Assembly (NCBI RefSeq): GCF_006783905.1
Contig: NZ_VFPE01000005.1
Location: 186,001-250,000 of the forward strand
Direction: 5' to 3'
DNA length: 64,000 bases
From: Microbacterium kyungheense
GTDB taxonomy: Bacteria > Actinomycetota > Actinomycetes > Actinomycetales > Microbacteriaceae
Under the pieces are notes generated by a model. The model had not been told where the DNA came from. It worked only from the letters and a program-made list of their open reading frames with translations, and ran no database searches. The translations under genes were made by a program, and so were the position numbers. Below, one piece after another: positions 9,209 through 17,077 of the stretch. Positions within the stretch are counted from its first letter, which is position 1. Every line of letters starts with the position of its first letter.

Positions 9209-9928
9209 ATGAGGTTCGCCGGAGTGCTGCCGCCTGATGCGCCCGACCCGATGGACGGGCTGCGCGACCGCGTGCGCGCCCTGCCGTTCCCGGTGATGGG
9301 ACTCGCCCCGCAGCCCTCGATCGAGGACTTCGACGCCTTCAGCCTGGCCGAGACGAGCGGCGCCGATGGAGCCTCGAGCATCACCGTCGGCCTCAACTAC
9401 ACGCTGTGGCGCAACCCCGACGACCGCGACGATCCGGTCAACCTCGCCGACCTCGACGACGAGGCGCGCGCGGGACTCGACGTCGATCCCCCGTGGCCGA
9501 GACCGACCTGGCTGCTCGACTACGTCGAGCGCCTGCACCATCCGCAGCTGTCGGAGGCGGTGTGGACGACGTGGGACCGCGACCCGTCCGAGCAGACGAC
9601 GCCGGCCCGCCACCTCGTCGATCACGTCAACCACGTCCTGATGAACGGCTTCCGCGAGGAGCTCGGCCTGCCGGTCGGCCCGCCCCCTCCGGGCTACGAC
9701 CCGTTCGCCGGCGACTGGCGCGTCACCGCATCCGCCGTGAACCCGCGCGCGACGCTCGAGGTCGACGGCACCGAGCGGGAGGCGTCCGAGATCGACACCG
9801 ACCCCTTCGTCTACGGGATCGGGGTCCGCCTCGCCCCCGATCGTGTCGCGACCGTCGTCGTCGCGCGCGACCACCTGCCGTACCTCCGCGTCGCCCTCGC
9901 CACGCGCGGCGCCACCTCCACCGGCTGA
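9209..9928 (+). CDS. hypothetical protein, function unknown
   Basis: I do not recognise this 239-residue protein. It has no signal peptide or membrane segment and is rich in Asp and Pro, with aromatic residues (TVGLNYTLWRNPDDRDDPVN; VWTTWDRDP; DHVNHVLMNGFREELGLP). The ATG at 9209 is preferred over a TTG at 9173: CAGGCT lies 6 bases upstream, as in the leaderless genes of this window. It is divergent from the DUF222-HNH gene and convergent with the DrrAB-like operon, with a hairpin at 9980-10009 between them. Codon use matches its neighbours. Confidence 0.7.
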   Translation: MRFAGVLPPDAPDPMDGLRDRVRALPFPVMGLAPQPSIEDFDAFSLAETSGADGASSITVGLNYTLWRNPDDRDDPVNLADLDDEARAGLDVDPPWPRPTWLLDYVERLHHPQLSEAVWTTWDRDPSEQTTPARHLVDHVNHVLMNGFREELGLPVGPPPPGYDPFAGDWRVTASAVNPRATLEVDGTEREASEIDTDPFVYGIGVRLAPDRVATVVVARDHLPYLRVALATRGATSTG

Positions 9929-9979
9929 CGCCCGGCACGCCGAAAGGCCGGAGCGGATGACCCGCCCCGGCCCCACGGC

Positions 9980-10009
9980 GCCGCCACCCCGCACACGCCG
10001 GGTGGCGGC
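9980..10009. terminator. hairpin between convergent genes
   Basis: Perfect 10-base arms GCCGCCACCC and GGGTGGCGGC around a 10-base loop. No T run follows, as is common in high-G+C terminators. It could serve both the unknown gene ending at 9928 and the permease gene ending at 10016. Confidence 0.6.
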
Positions 10010-10015
10010 ATCCGC

Positions 10016-10837
10016 TCACGCCTTGCGCATGTAGGCGCGCACCGTGAGCGGCGCGAACACCGCCACGATGACCGCCGCCCCGAGCAGCGCGGTGAACACG
10101 TCGCCGGTCACCACGCCATCGTTCACGAGAGAGCGGACGGCCGTCACGAGGTGCGACACCGGGTTCATGTTGACGAACCACTGCAGCCAGTCGGGCATCG
10201 TGTCGGCCGGCACGAAGGCATTGGACAGGAACGTCAGCGGGAACAGGATGAGCATCGAGATGCCCTGCACGCTCGACGCCGTGCGCGCGATGACGCCGAA
10301 GAACGCGAAGATCCAGCTCATCGCCCACGAGCAGGCGATCACGAGGAGCCCCGCGGCCAGCACGCCGCCCATGCCGCCGCCCGGACGGTAGCCCATGATG
10401 AACCCCATGGTGAAGGTGAGGGTCGTCGCGATCGCGTAGCGGATCGTGTCGGCCAGCAGGGCGCCCGACAGCGGCGCGATGCGCGCGATCGGCAGCGAGC
10501 GGAACCGGTCGAACACGCCCTTGTCCATGTCTTCGCGCAGCTGCGTGCCGGTCACGACGGACGTCGTGATGACCGTCTGCACGAGGATCCCCGGGATGAT
10601 GATCGGCAGGTAGTTCGCGACGTCACCGGCGATCGCGCCGCCGAAGATGTACGTGAACATCAGCGTGAAGATGATGGGCTGCACCGTCACGTCGACGAGC
10701 TGCTCGGGGGTGCGGCGGATCTTGAGGATGCCGCGCCACGCCATGGTGAACGTGTTGCGCACCGTGAGCGACAGGCTCGAGCGGTTGGACAGGTCGCGTT
10801 CCGCGACCGGGACGATGGGGGTGGCCACGGCGGTCAT
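10016..10837 (-). CDS. ABC-2 type permease, daunorubicin-resistance (DrrB) type
   Basis: A 273-residue inner-membrane protein with six predicted helices (for example IIFTLMFTYIFGGAI, IIIPGILVQTVITTSVV, GVLAAGLLVIACSWAMSWIFAFFGV, TVRAYMRKA tail). The pattern NTFTMAWRGILKIRRTPEQLVDVTVQPIIFTLMFTYIF, the FDRFRSLPIAR loop and LTFLSNAFVPADTMPDWLQWFVNMNPVSHLV are typical of DrrB-family permeases. The start overlaps the stop of the ATPase gene as ATGA, so the two are coupled and form one exporter. The substrate is probably a hydrophobic compound; many DrrAB homologues are unlinked to any known drug. Confidence 0.88.
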   Translation of the reverse strand: MTAVATPIVPVAERDLSNRSSLSLTVRNTFTMAWRGILKIRRTPEQLVDVTVQPIIFTLMFTYIFGGAIAGDVANYLPIIIPGILVQTVITTSVVTGTQLREDMDKGVFDRFRSLPIARIAPLSGALLADTIRYAIATTLTFTMGFIMGYRPGGGMGGVLAAGLLVIACSWAMSWIFAFFGVIARTASSVQGISMLILFPLTFLSNAFVPADTMPDWLQWFVNMNPVSHLVTAVRSLVNDGVVTGDVFTALLGAAVIVAVFAPLTVRAYMRKA

Positions 10838-11850
10838 GCGCGGACTCCTTCGAGCTGGTCGGCCGTCGCGTGGGCGGCCTCGTCGTCTTCCGGCACGCCC
10901 TTGCCGGTCAGGGTGAGGAACACCTCGTCGAGCGTCGGCTGCTGGACGCTCAGCTCTTCGAGGTGCAGGTCCGCCGCGCGGAACGCGACGAGCAGGTCGG
11001 CGACGCGGTCGGGGTCGCTCATCGGCACGGTGAGGCGGGCCGCCTCGGGCGAGACGATCGCCGTGACACCCAGGACCCGGGCGATCTCGCGCTGCGCCTC
11101 GGCGATGTCGGACCCGGCGCGCAGCCGCAGCAGCAGCGATGCCTGGCCGACCGAGGCCTTGAGCTCGAGCGCGGTGCCCTCGGCGACCACGGTGCCGCGG
11201 TCGATGACGGCGATGCGGTCGGCGAGCTGGTCGGCCTCGTCGAGGTACTGCGTCGTCAGCACCACCGTCGACCCGGTCGCGACGAGCCGGCGGATGGTGT
11301 CCCACATCTGCCCGCGCGTGCGCGGGTCGAGACCCGTGGTCGGCTCGTCGAGGAAGATGAGCGGCGGCTGGGCGATGAGGGATGCCGCGAGGTCGAGGCG
11401 GCGGCGCATGCCGCCCGAGAACTTCGCGAGCGGCCGTGTCGCGGCCTCGGTGAGCGAGAACTCCTCGAGCAGCTCGGCGGCCTTGCGCTTCGCGTCGATG
11501 CGCGAGAGGCCCAGCAGGCGGGCGAAGATGACGAGGTTCTCGGTAGCGGACAGCGTCTCGTCGACCGACGCGAACTGCCCGGTGAGGCCGATCAGCTGGC
11601 GCACGATCTGCGCGTCGCGGACGACGTCGTAGCCGAAGATCTCGGCCCGCCCGGCGTCGGGCCGCAGGAGCGTCGACAGCATGCTGATGGTGGTGGTCTT
11701 GCCCGCGCCGTTGGGCCCGAGCACGCCGTAGACGGTGCCTGCCTCGACGGTCAGATCGACGCCGTCGACCGCGCGATTGCTGCCGAAGGCCTTGACGAGG
11801 CCCTCGGCGCGGACCGCGGGGGTGCGGGATGCGGAACTGATGTTGGTCAT
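10834..11850 (-). CDS. daunorubicin-resistance (DrrA) type ABC transporter ATP-binding protein
   Basis: A 338-residue cytoplasmic ATPase. It shows Walker A GPNGAGKTTT (about residue 43), the Q-loop GQFASVDETL, the ABC signature FSGGMRRRLDL, Walker B LIFLDEP, and the H-loop region VLTTQYLDEADQLADR. The C-terminal extension QQPTLDEVFLTLTG is the DrrA subfamily tail. An ATG at 11850 and a GTG at 11858/11859 are both possible starts; I prefer the ATG because CACTGT lies 7 bases upstream and no ribosome site is seen for either. Upstream, 11876-11954 holds phased TGTCACG direct repeats, a likely regulator site shared with the divergent surface protein. Confidence 0.9.
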   Translation of the reverse strand: MTNISSASRTPAVRAEGLVKAFGSNRAVDGVDLTVEAGTVYGVLGPNGAGKTTTISMLSTLLRPDAGRAEIFGYDVVRDAQIVRQLIGLTGQFASVDETLSATENLVIFARLLGLSRIDAKRKAAELLEEFSLTEAATRPLAKFSGGMRRRLDLAASLIAQPPLIFLDEPTTGLDPRTRGQMWDTIRRLVATGSTVVLTTQYLDEADQLADRIAVIDRGTVVAEGTALELKASVGQASLLLRLRAGSDIAEAQREIARVLGVTAIVSPEAARLTVPMSDPDRVADLLVAFRAADLHLEELSVQQPTLDEVFLTLTGKGVPEDDEAAHATADQLEGVRA

Positions 11851-11875
11851 GTCATCCACAGTGCGCGCCGGATGC

Positions 11876-11954
11876 TGTCACGCCGGTGTCACGGCATCCC
11901 CCGCACTGTCGGCACGCTGTCACGGCCCTGTCACGACCGGCGCCCGCTGTCGCG
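11876..11954. promoter_or_regulatory. phased CGTGACA heptamer repeats, candidate SARP/OmpR-type operator
   Basis: Read on the + strand, TGTCACG occurs exactly at 11876, 11887, 11918 and 11929, with degenerate copies TGTCGGC at 11907 and TGTCGCG at 11948. Neighbouring copies start 11 bases apart (11876/11887; 11907/11918/11929), that is, heptamers with 4-base spacers on the same face of the helix. This is the architecture bound by SARP and OmpR/PhoB winged-helix proteins. The array begins 26 bases upstream of the ATPase start and faces the divergent LAxTG gene. Confidence 0.6.
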
Positions 11955-12092
11955 AGAGTTTCCGTCGGCCGCGTCATGAAACCGGACAGCCCGCGTCCTG
12001 CACGGTGCAAGCGCATGTCGGCGGACCCGAAACCCACGACGTGCACCGATTCGAGGGCGCCCTACCCGAGGGCGCCGCTTGGGGGCAGTTCC

Positions 12093-13916
12093 ATGCACGA
12101 TGCTTTCGCGCGCCCGCGCGCCTTCACCCATACTCCGCCGGCCGGCGCCGGACGCGGCCGACGTCTGCTGACGGCGGCACTGGCCGCCGTGCTGCTGGCG
12201 GCCCCGGCATCCGTCGTCGCGGGGGTCGCGATGGATGCCGCACCCGCCGCCGCGGCGGAGCTGTCGATCCCCGTCATCGACGGGGTGCAGACGCGGATGA
12301 CCTCGCACACGGGATGGAGCGGCCAGACCGCGGCCAGCCCCAGCACCGGCGACTGCGTCCGCTACGGCTGGGCGGCCGACGCCGTCACGTCGGGGTCGAT
12401 CGACAACGCCGGCGGCTCGGCGGGCACGCAGGCGACGGCGTGGTCCGACGGTGCCGCGGCGTGGGTCGCCTCGGGCACGACGGCCTACTCGGCGCACGGT
12501 CGCGGCGGATCGGACTGCAGCAACCGGCTCGATCTGTCGTCGCAGAGCGCGGTGGGCTTCTCACCGGCGTCGATCTCGTCGGTCGAGACCGGGGTCGCCT
12601 TCAACCTCGGTCGCATGGTGCACCGCAACAACCCCGTCTACACGACGAACCAGTGGTTCCGCGGCGAGATGGACGTGAAGCTCCTCGGCCTCGACCTGAC
12701 GTACGCGTGGCAGCTGCATGAGACGCCCAACCAGGCGAATCCGCCCGAGAACCCCGCGAACAACGACGTGCTCCAGTTCGTGAACACCGTCAGCGAGCAC
12801 TCGTTCGAGGGTCCCGACGGCAACCGCTACACGCTCGTGGTGAGCGGCTTCGCCGCGCCGCGGGGCGACGGCACGTGCGCGCCCACGCTGACCGACCCGG
12901 GCCAGGCGATCAACCGCTTCGAGACCGTCGAGCGGACGTCGACCTACGGATGCCTCTACGGCGAGATCCAGCAGGTCCGCAGCCTCACCGTGGTCAAGGC
13001 CGCGACCGCCGCGCATTCGGCGCCGGCCGTGGTCCCGTCGTTCGGCTTCACGACGGACGCCGCCACGCCCGGCTCCGCGTGGACCGACGGCTTCGCGCTC
13101 GCGCCCACGGGTCTCGGCGCCGCGGGCGCGGCGTCCGTCACGCGCGACATCGTCGTGGGCGAGACCCTGACGATCACCGAGGACGCGACGGACGGCGCGT
13201 GGGGCTTCACCAGCCTCGTCTGCGTCGACGGCACGGGTGCGACGATGCCGATCACGTCCGGCGAGCGCATCGAGATCGCGGGCGACCTGTCGGCGACGGA
13301 TGCCGCAGCCGCACCCATCACGTGCACCTACACGAACACGTACGACCCGCGCGGCGAGCTGGTGATCGCGAAGACCGTGACGCCGCGCGACGGCACACCC
13401 GCCGAGGGCTACACCGGCGGCGGCGACCGCGTGTTCGACATCGCCTATGCCTGCACGTTCGACGGCGAGACCGTCGCCGAGGGCAGCGCCTCGGCGTCGA
13501 TCGACGCCGCTGCCATCGTGACCGGTCTGCCTGCCGGGGCCGATTGCGCGGTGACGGGGGAGACGGTCTCGGCCGCTGACGGCGACTTCGCCGACGACAC
13601 CTATGCGTGGGACGGCTACACCGTGTCGGCCGCCTCAGCCGAGGTGACGGCCGATGCCGCCGCGACGCTGACGGTCGACAACCGCTTCGTGCGCGAAGAG
13701 CCTGCGCCGACCCCCACGCCGACGCCTGTCGACCCGACGCCGGCGCCGACCGAGATAGCCCCGCCGGTCGCACCGCCGGCGGCGGGCGGATCGACCGGCG
13801 GCCTCGCGCTGACCGGCGCCGGCCCGGTGCTGCCGTTCGCGCTCACCGGCGCGGGCCTGGTGGCGGCCGGCGCGCTCGTGGCGCTCCTGCTGCGCCGGCG
13901 CAGGGCGCAGGGCTGA
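12093..13916 (+). CDS. secreted cell-wall-anchored surface protein with LAxTG-like sorting signal
   Basis: A 607-residue protein with a signal peptide at about residues 1-55 (GRRLLTAALAAVLLAAPASVVAG, then DAAPAAAAE). The middle has a region with paired cysteines, then two repeats of the prealbumin-like type (SLTVVKAATAAHS and ELVIAKTVTPRDGTP; each ends in CTYTNTY or LTVDNRF). A PTPTPTPVDPTPAP wall-spanning linker leads to LALTG, a hydrophobic helix and RRRRAQG. LALTG fits the LAxTG motif used by class E sortases. The ATG at 12093 is chosen because GGGGGCAG precedes it and the signal peptide starts there. Its role is unknown; adhesin or surface-layer functions are possible. It is divergent from the DrrAB-like operon across the CGTGACA repeat array. 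Confidence 0.85.
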   Translation: MHDAFARPRAFTHTPPAGAGRGRRLLTAALAAVLLAAPASVVAGVAMDAAPAAAAELSIPVIDGVQTRMTSHTGWSGQTAASPSTGDCVRYGWAADAVTSGSIDNAGGSAGTQATAWSDGAAAWVASGTTAYSAHGRGGSDCSNRLDLSSQSAVGFSPASISSVETGVAFNLGRMVHRNNPVYTTNQWFRGEMDVKLLGLDLTYAWQLHETPNQANPPENPANNDVLQFVNTVSEHSFEGPDGNRYTLVVSGFAAPRGDGTCAPTLTDPGQAINRFETVERTSTYGCLYGEIQQVRSLTVVKAATAAHSAPAVVPSFGFTTDAATPGSAWTDGFALAPTGLGAAGAASVTRDIVVGETLTITEDATDGAWGFTSLVCVDGTGATMPITSGERIEIAGDLSATDAAAAPITCTYTNTYDPRGELVIAKTVTPRDGTPAEGYTGGGDRVFDIAYACTFDGETVAEGSASASIDAAAIVTGLPAGADCAVTGETVSAADGDFADDTYAWDGYTVSAASAEVTADAAATLTVDNRFVREEPAPTPTPTPVDPTPAPTEIAPPVAPPAAGGSTGGLALTGAGPVLPFALTGAGLVAAGALVALLLRRRRAQG

Positions 13917-13920
13917 GACC

Positions 13921-13968
13921 ACGGGCGCGGCCGGGGGTCATTCCCCAGTTCCAGCCGGCCGCGCCCGT
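13921..13968 (+). terminator. hairpin after the surface protein gene
   Basis: Perfect 14-base arms ACGGGCGCGGCCGG and CCGGCCGCGCCCGT around a 20-base loop begin 5 bases after the stop codon. No T run follows. Confidence 0.6.
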
Positions 13969-13993
13969 CCGCCGGAACCGTCGGCTCCGGCGG

Positions 13994-14029
13994 AGCGGAT
14001 GCCGCGACAGGCACGTCGCGGCATCCGCT
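13994..14029. terminator. second hairpin with GGATGCCG arms
   Basis: Perfect 15-base arms AGCGGATGCCGCGAC and GTCGCGGCATCCGCT around a 6-base loop. It follows the hairpin at 13921 and insulates the NfeD-flotillin operon; one of several GGATGCCG/CGGCATCC hairpins here. Confidence 0.55.
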
Positions 14030-14128
14030 CGCTCGTCCCGGGCAGCGTTGTCCACAGGTCCTCGCCGCCGGACGCGCCGCCCCACTAGGGTGGGGGGACC
14101 CGCCCCCCGTCCCCCGACACGGAGACCT

Positions 14129-14596
14129 ATGCTGCCCTTCCTCATCGTCGGAGGCGTCGGCCTCGCCGTCCTGCTGATCTCGCTGCTGATCGGCGACATC
14201 TTCGACCACTTCGACATCGGCGACGGTGCGATCTCGGGCACTGCGCTCGGGATCGCCGCGGTGGTCTTCGGCGCATCGGGTGTCATCACCTACACCTCCG
14301 GCCTCGACACCGTGTGGGCCTACGTGCTCGCCGCCGTCCTCGCGGTCGTCGCGTACCTCATCGCCGTGCTGTTCGTGAAGCGCCTCACCAAGAGCTCGGA
14401 CGGCGTGCCGGCCTCGGCACTGGGACTGTCGGGGGTGTCGCGCTCCGACATCACGCCGGCAGGCGGCGAGGTGAGCCTCGACGGTCCCGGCGAGGTGGAG
14501 CGCCGCCTCGCGTACTCGGACCACCCCATCGCCGAGGGCGTGCGCATCCGCGTGATCGAGCACTCCGGCACCCGCGTCAAGGTCGTCGCCGAGTAG
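14129..14596 (+). CDS. NfeD-like membrane protein (flotillin partner)
   Basis: A 155-residue protein. Residues 1-95 hold three hydrophobic helices (FLIVGGVGLAVLLISLLIG, ISGTALGIAAVVFGASGVITY, WAYVLAAVLAVVAYLIAVLFV). Residues about 105-155 form the OB-fold domain of short NfeD proteins (GEVSLDGPGEVERRLAYSDHPIAEGVRIRVIEHSGTRVKVV). GGAG lies 5 bases before the ATG, and a -10-like TAGGGT at about 14085 could drive the operon. The flotillin gene follows after 42 bases. In Bacillus the equivalent pair YuaF-FloT organises membrane microdomains; the same role is inferred here. Confidence 0.85.
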   Translation: MLPFLIVGGVGLAVLLISLLIGDIFDHFDIGDGAISGTALGIAAVVFGASGVITYTSGLDTVWAYVLAAVLAVVAYLIAVLFVKRLTKSSDGVPASALGLSGVSRSDITPAGGEVSLDGPGEVERRLAYSDHPIAEGVRIRVIEHSGTRVKVVAE

Positions 14597-14638
14597 GCGG
14601 CATCCGTTCGTCCACCCTCCCCCGCATCGAAGGAACCC

Positions 14639-16153
14639 ATGCTCGACTCGACCCTCATCCAGGTCATCGCCATCGTCGCCCTGATCGTCGCGGTGCTCGG
14701 CCTCATCACCTTCATCGCGCGCCGCATCCGCCGCGTGCCCCCGAACGAGGCGCTCGTCATCGTCGGCCGCGGCGCCGGCAAGCCCGCCCCCGGCGAGAGC
14801 GGCACCGGTCAGCGCGTCGTCATCGGCGGTCGCACGTTCGTGTGGCCGATCCTGCAGCAGGGCTTCGCGATCTCGCTCGAGCAGCGCCAGATCGGCATCA
14901 CCGTCGAGGGCGTCGACAAGAACCGCATCAAGATCGCCATCAAGGCGTCGATCAACTTCAAGGTGTCGGGCACCGAGGACGGCGTCCGCCGCGCCGCGCA
15001 GCGCTTCCTCTCGCAGCAGGGCGCCCTGACCGACATCATCAAGGAGTCGCTCGAAGGGTCCCTCCGCTCCATCGTCGGCGACATGACGATCGAGCAGATC
15101 ATCTCCGACCGCAAGAGCCTGTCCGACCGCGTCGTCGCCGAGACCAAGACGGACCTCGTCGAGCAGGGTCTGCAGGTCGACCTGCTCAACATCAGCGACA
15201 TCTCGACGCCGGGCAGCGACTACCTCGCCAACCTCGGCCGTGCCGAGGCGGCGCGCGCACGCCAGGTCGCCGAGATCAGCGAGGCCGAGGCATCCCGCGC
15301 CAGCGAGTTCGCCCGCATCGACGCGGCGGAGCAGATCGCCGAGCGCCAGAAGGCCCTCGCCCTCAAGCAGGCCGGCATCAAGGCCGAGACCGACCGCGCC
15401 AACGCCGAGGCGCAGGCCGCCGGCCAGCTCGCCACCGCCGAGCAGGACAAGCTGGTCGCCGTGCAGGAGCGCGAGGCCCTCACCGAGCAGGCCCTCGTGA
15501 CGCAGGAGCGCCTCGACATCGAGATCCGCAAGCCGGCCGAGGCGCAGGCGTACGCCGAGGTGCAGCGCGCGACCGCGCTGCGCGATGCGGCGAACGCGGC
15601 CACCGAAGCTGATGCGTACAAGCGCACGAAGATCGCCGAGGCCAACAAGGTCGCCGCCGTGCAGGACGCCGAGGCTTCGGCCACGGCGGTGCGCTTCGCC
15701 GGTGAGGCCGAGCGCGACAAGCAGGTCGCTCTCGCCGCCGGTGTCAAGGCCGAGGGTGAGGCGCGGGCATCCGCGATCCAGGCCGAGGGTCTCGCCGAGG
15801 CCGCCGCGACCGACGCCAAGGCCCTCGCACTGCAGAAGTACGGCGAGGCCGCGCTGGCGCAGGAGATCATCTCGCGCCTGCCCGACATCGTGCGCGCCGC
15901 CGCCGAGCCGATCGCGTCGATCGACAAGCTCACGGTCGTCTCGACCGACGGCGCCTCCGAGGTCACCAAGACCGTCGGCAAGGTGCTGAGCGAGGGCACC
16001 GAGGTCGTGAAGGGACTCACCGGCCTCGACCTCAACACGATCCTGAAGGCCTACGCCATCAAGACCGCCGGCACGGACGCCGCCGCAGCGCTGAACACCG
16101 CCGCCGGCACCGGCGCGAAGGCCGCGGCCTCGGTGGCCGACGCCGTGCGCTGA
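14639..16153 (+). CDS. floA: flotillin-family (SPFH domain) protein
   Basis: A 504-residue protein. An N-terminal membrane segment (VIAIVALIVAVLGLITFIARRI) is followed by the SPFH/band-7 domain (about residues 30-200: VPPNEALVIVGRGAGKP through GLQVDLLNISDIST) and a long Ala/Glu-rich coiled coil (about residues 205-400) with repeated AEAQA/EAxA heptads. The C-terminus (AYAIKTAGTDAAAAL) is a variable tail. Flotillins oligomerise at the membrane and scaffold functional microdomains. The gene follows the NfeD-like gene with ribosome site GAAGGA 5 bases before ATG, so they are one operon. A strong hairpin at 16162-16217 ends it. The symbol is by family resemblance; FloT-type naming would be equally fair. 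Confidence 0.85.
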   Translation: MLDSTLIQVIAIVALIVAVLGLITFIARRIRRVPPNEALVIVGRGAGKPAPGESGTGQRVVIGGRTFVWPILQQGFAISLEQRQIGITVEGVDKNRIKIAIKASINFKVSGTEDGVRRAAQRFLSQQGALTDIIKESLEGSLRSIVGDMTIEQIISDRKSLSDRVVAETKTDLVEQGLQVDLLNISDISTPGSDYLANLGRAEAARARQVAEISEAEASRASEFARIDAAEQIAERQKALALKQAGIKAETDRANAEAQAAGQLATAEQDKLVAVQEREALTEQALVTQERLDIEIRKPAEAQAYAEVQRATALRDAANAATEADAYKRTKIAEANKVAAVQDAEASATAVRFAGEAERDKQVALAAGVKAEGEARASAIQAEGLAEAAATDAKALALQKYGEAALAQEIISRLPDIVRAAAEPIASIDKLTVVSTDGASEVTKTVGKVLSEGTEVVKGLTGLDLNTILKAYAIKTAGTDAAAALNTAAGTGAKAAASVADAVR

Positions 16154-16161
16154 TCCCGCGA

Positions 16162-16217
16162 CCGCAGAAGAGTGGATGCCGCACTCGGCCGGGTGCGGCA
16201 TCCTCTCTTCTCTGCGG
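16162..16217. terminator. bidirectional hairpin terminator
   Basis: Arms of about 23 bases, CCGCAGAAGAG then TGGATGCCGCAC on the left and the near-perfect complement on the right, enclose a short loop around 16186-16192. It lies between the convergent flotillin and SDR genes and can serve both. Confidence 0.75.
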
Positions 16218-16226
16218 TCAGCGGGC

Positions 16227-17015
16227 TCAGCGCCCGAGCACGCGTCCGCTCACGGCGAGCGTCAGCCGCCGGGGCATGAGCGTCGCGAGCCGGGCGCCGA
16301 CGGCGTTGCCGCGACCGGACACGACGCTCGGCCGCGTCCGGCGCCTGTCGAGTTCGCGCACCGCGAGCGACACGACCTGCTCGGGGGTCTGGAATCGGCC
16401 GACCGCGGCGTCTTCGGTGCCGACCACCTCGAAGAACTCGGTGCGCGTCGGGCCGGGGCTGACGGCGAGCACGCGCAGCCCGCTGCCGCGCGTCTCGTAC
16501 GCGAGTGCCTCGGTGAAGCTGAGCACGAACGCCTTGCTCGCGCCGTAGACGGCCATGCTCGGGCAGGGCTGGTATGCCGCCGCGCTCGCGATGTTGACGA
16601 TGGCCCCGCGGCCGTCCGCGGCGAGGTCGGGCACGAACTCACGCGTGATCGCCACGAGTGCGGCGACGTTCAGCTGCACCATCTGGGCGGTGCGGTCAGG
16701 ATCGGCTTCGGCGAAGGCGCCCTTCATGCCGAAGCCGGCGTTGTTGACGAGGCTCTGCACCGAGAGACCGCGTTCGTCGACCGCGCGCCGCAGCTCGGCC
16801 GCGGCGTCGGGGCGGGCCAGATCGAGCGCGATGACCGTGGCGGTGATGCCGTGCCGTCGCTCGAGCCGCTCCGCCAGCTCGCGCAGGCGATCCTCGCGGC
16901 GCGCGACGAGCACGAGGTCTGCACCCCGTGCGGCGAACTGCTCGGCGAATTCGACGCCGAGACCGGCACTGGCTCCGGTGATGAGGGCGGTGGTGCCGCG
17001 GTAGGTCATCGTCAT
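16227..17015 (-). CDS. short-chain dehydrogenase/reductase (SDR)
   Basis: A 262-residue classical SDR. The NAD(P) site TGASAGLG is near residue 13, followed by VLVARRED (Arg after the second strand favours NADPH), then NNAGFG, the catalytic Ser in NIASAAAYQ and YGASK. The C-terminal part resembles the DltE/YqjQ-type 260-residue group. The start at 17015 is supported by a leaderless promoter: -10 TACATT ends 7 bases before it and no ribosome site is seen. It is divergent from a TetR gene, and both promoters lie in one 35-base palindrome, so the regulator most likely represses this gene and itself. The substrate is unknown. Confidence 0.88.
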   Translation of the reverse strand: MTMTYRGTTALITGASAGLGVEFAEQFAARGADLVLVARREDRLRELAERLERRHGITATVIALDLARPDAAAELRRAVDERGLSVQSLVNNAGFGMKGAFAEADPDRTAQMVQLNVAALVAITREFVPDLAADGRGAIVNIASAAAYQPCPSMAVYGASKAFVLSFTEALAYETRGSGLRVLAVSPGPTRTEFFEVVGTEDAAVGRFQTPEQVVSLAVRELDRRRTRPSVVSGRGNAVGARLATLMPRRLTLAVSGRVLGR

Positions 17016-17022
17016 GCCGACA

Positions 17023-17051
17023 AATGTAGACAGTGACAGCATTGTTGTCAA
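17023..17051 (-). promoter_or_regulatory. leaderless promoter of the SDR gene
   Basis: On the minus strand a perfect -35 TTGACA (17046-17051), a 17-base spacer and -10 TACATT (17023-17028) precede the ATG at 17015 by 7 bases. This is the best promoter match in the window. Confidence 0.75.
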
Positions 17052-17059
17052 TGCCTACA
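17025..17059. promoter_or_regulatory. palindromic TetR operator between SDR and TetR genes
   Basis: A 35-base inverted repeat centred at 17042, with arms TGTAGrCAkTGACArCA (about 13 of 17 pairs match). It covers the -35 regions of both divergent promoters, so binding would block both. The adjacent TetR protein is the obvious candidate. Confidence 0.7.
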
Positions 17060-17071
17060 TCGCGCTAGGCT
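17042..17071 (+). promoter_or_regulatory. leaderless promoter of the TetR gene
   Basis: A weak -35 TTGTTG (17042-17047), an 18-base spacer and -10 TAGGCT (17066-17071), with the GTG start 6 bases further on. Confidence 0.6.
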
Positions 17072-17077
17072 GATGCC

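Noticed and set aside
12052..12076. Direct repeat CGAGGGCGCC (12052-12061 and 12067-12076) before the surface-protein gene as a riboswitch or operator
   Set aside because: Too short and G+C-typical to support a regulatory claim by itself; it may form a small hairpin in the leader.
11886..12092. Upstream extension of the surface-protein frame to 11886
   Set aside because: It would add 69 Arg/Pro/Cys-rich residues ahead of the signal peptide and overlap the CGTGACA repeats. The ATG at 12093 has a ribosome site and starts the signal peptide.
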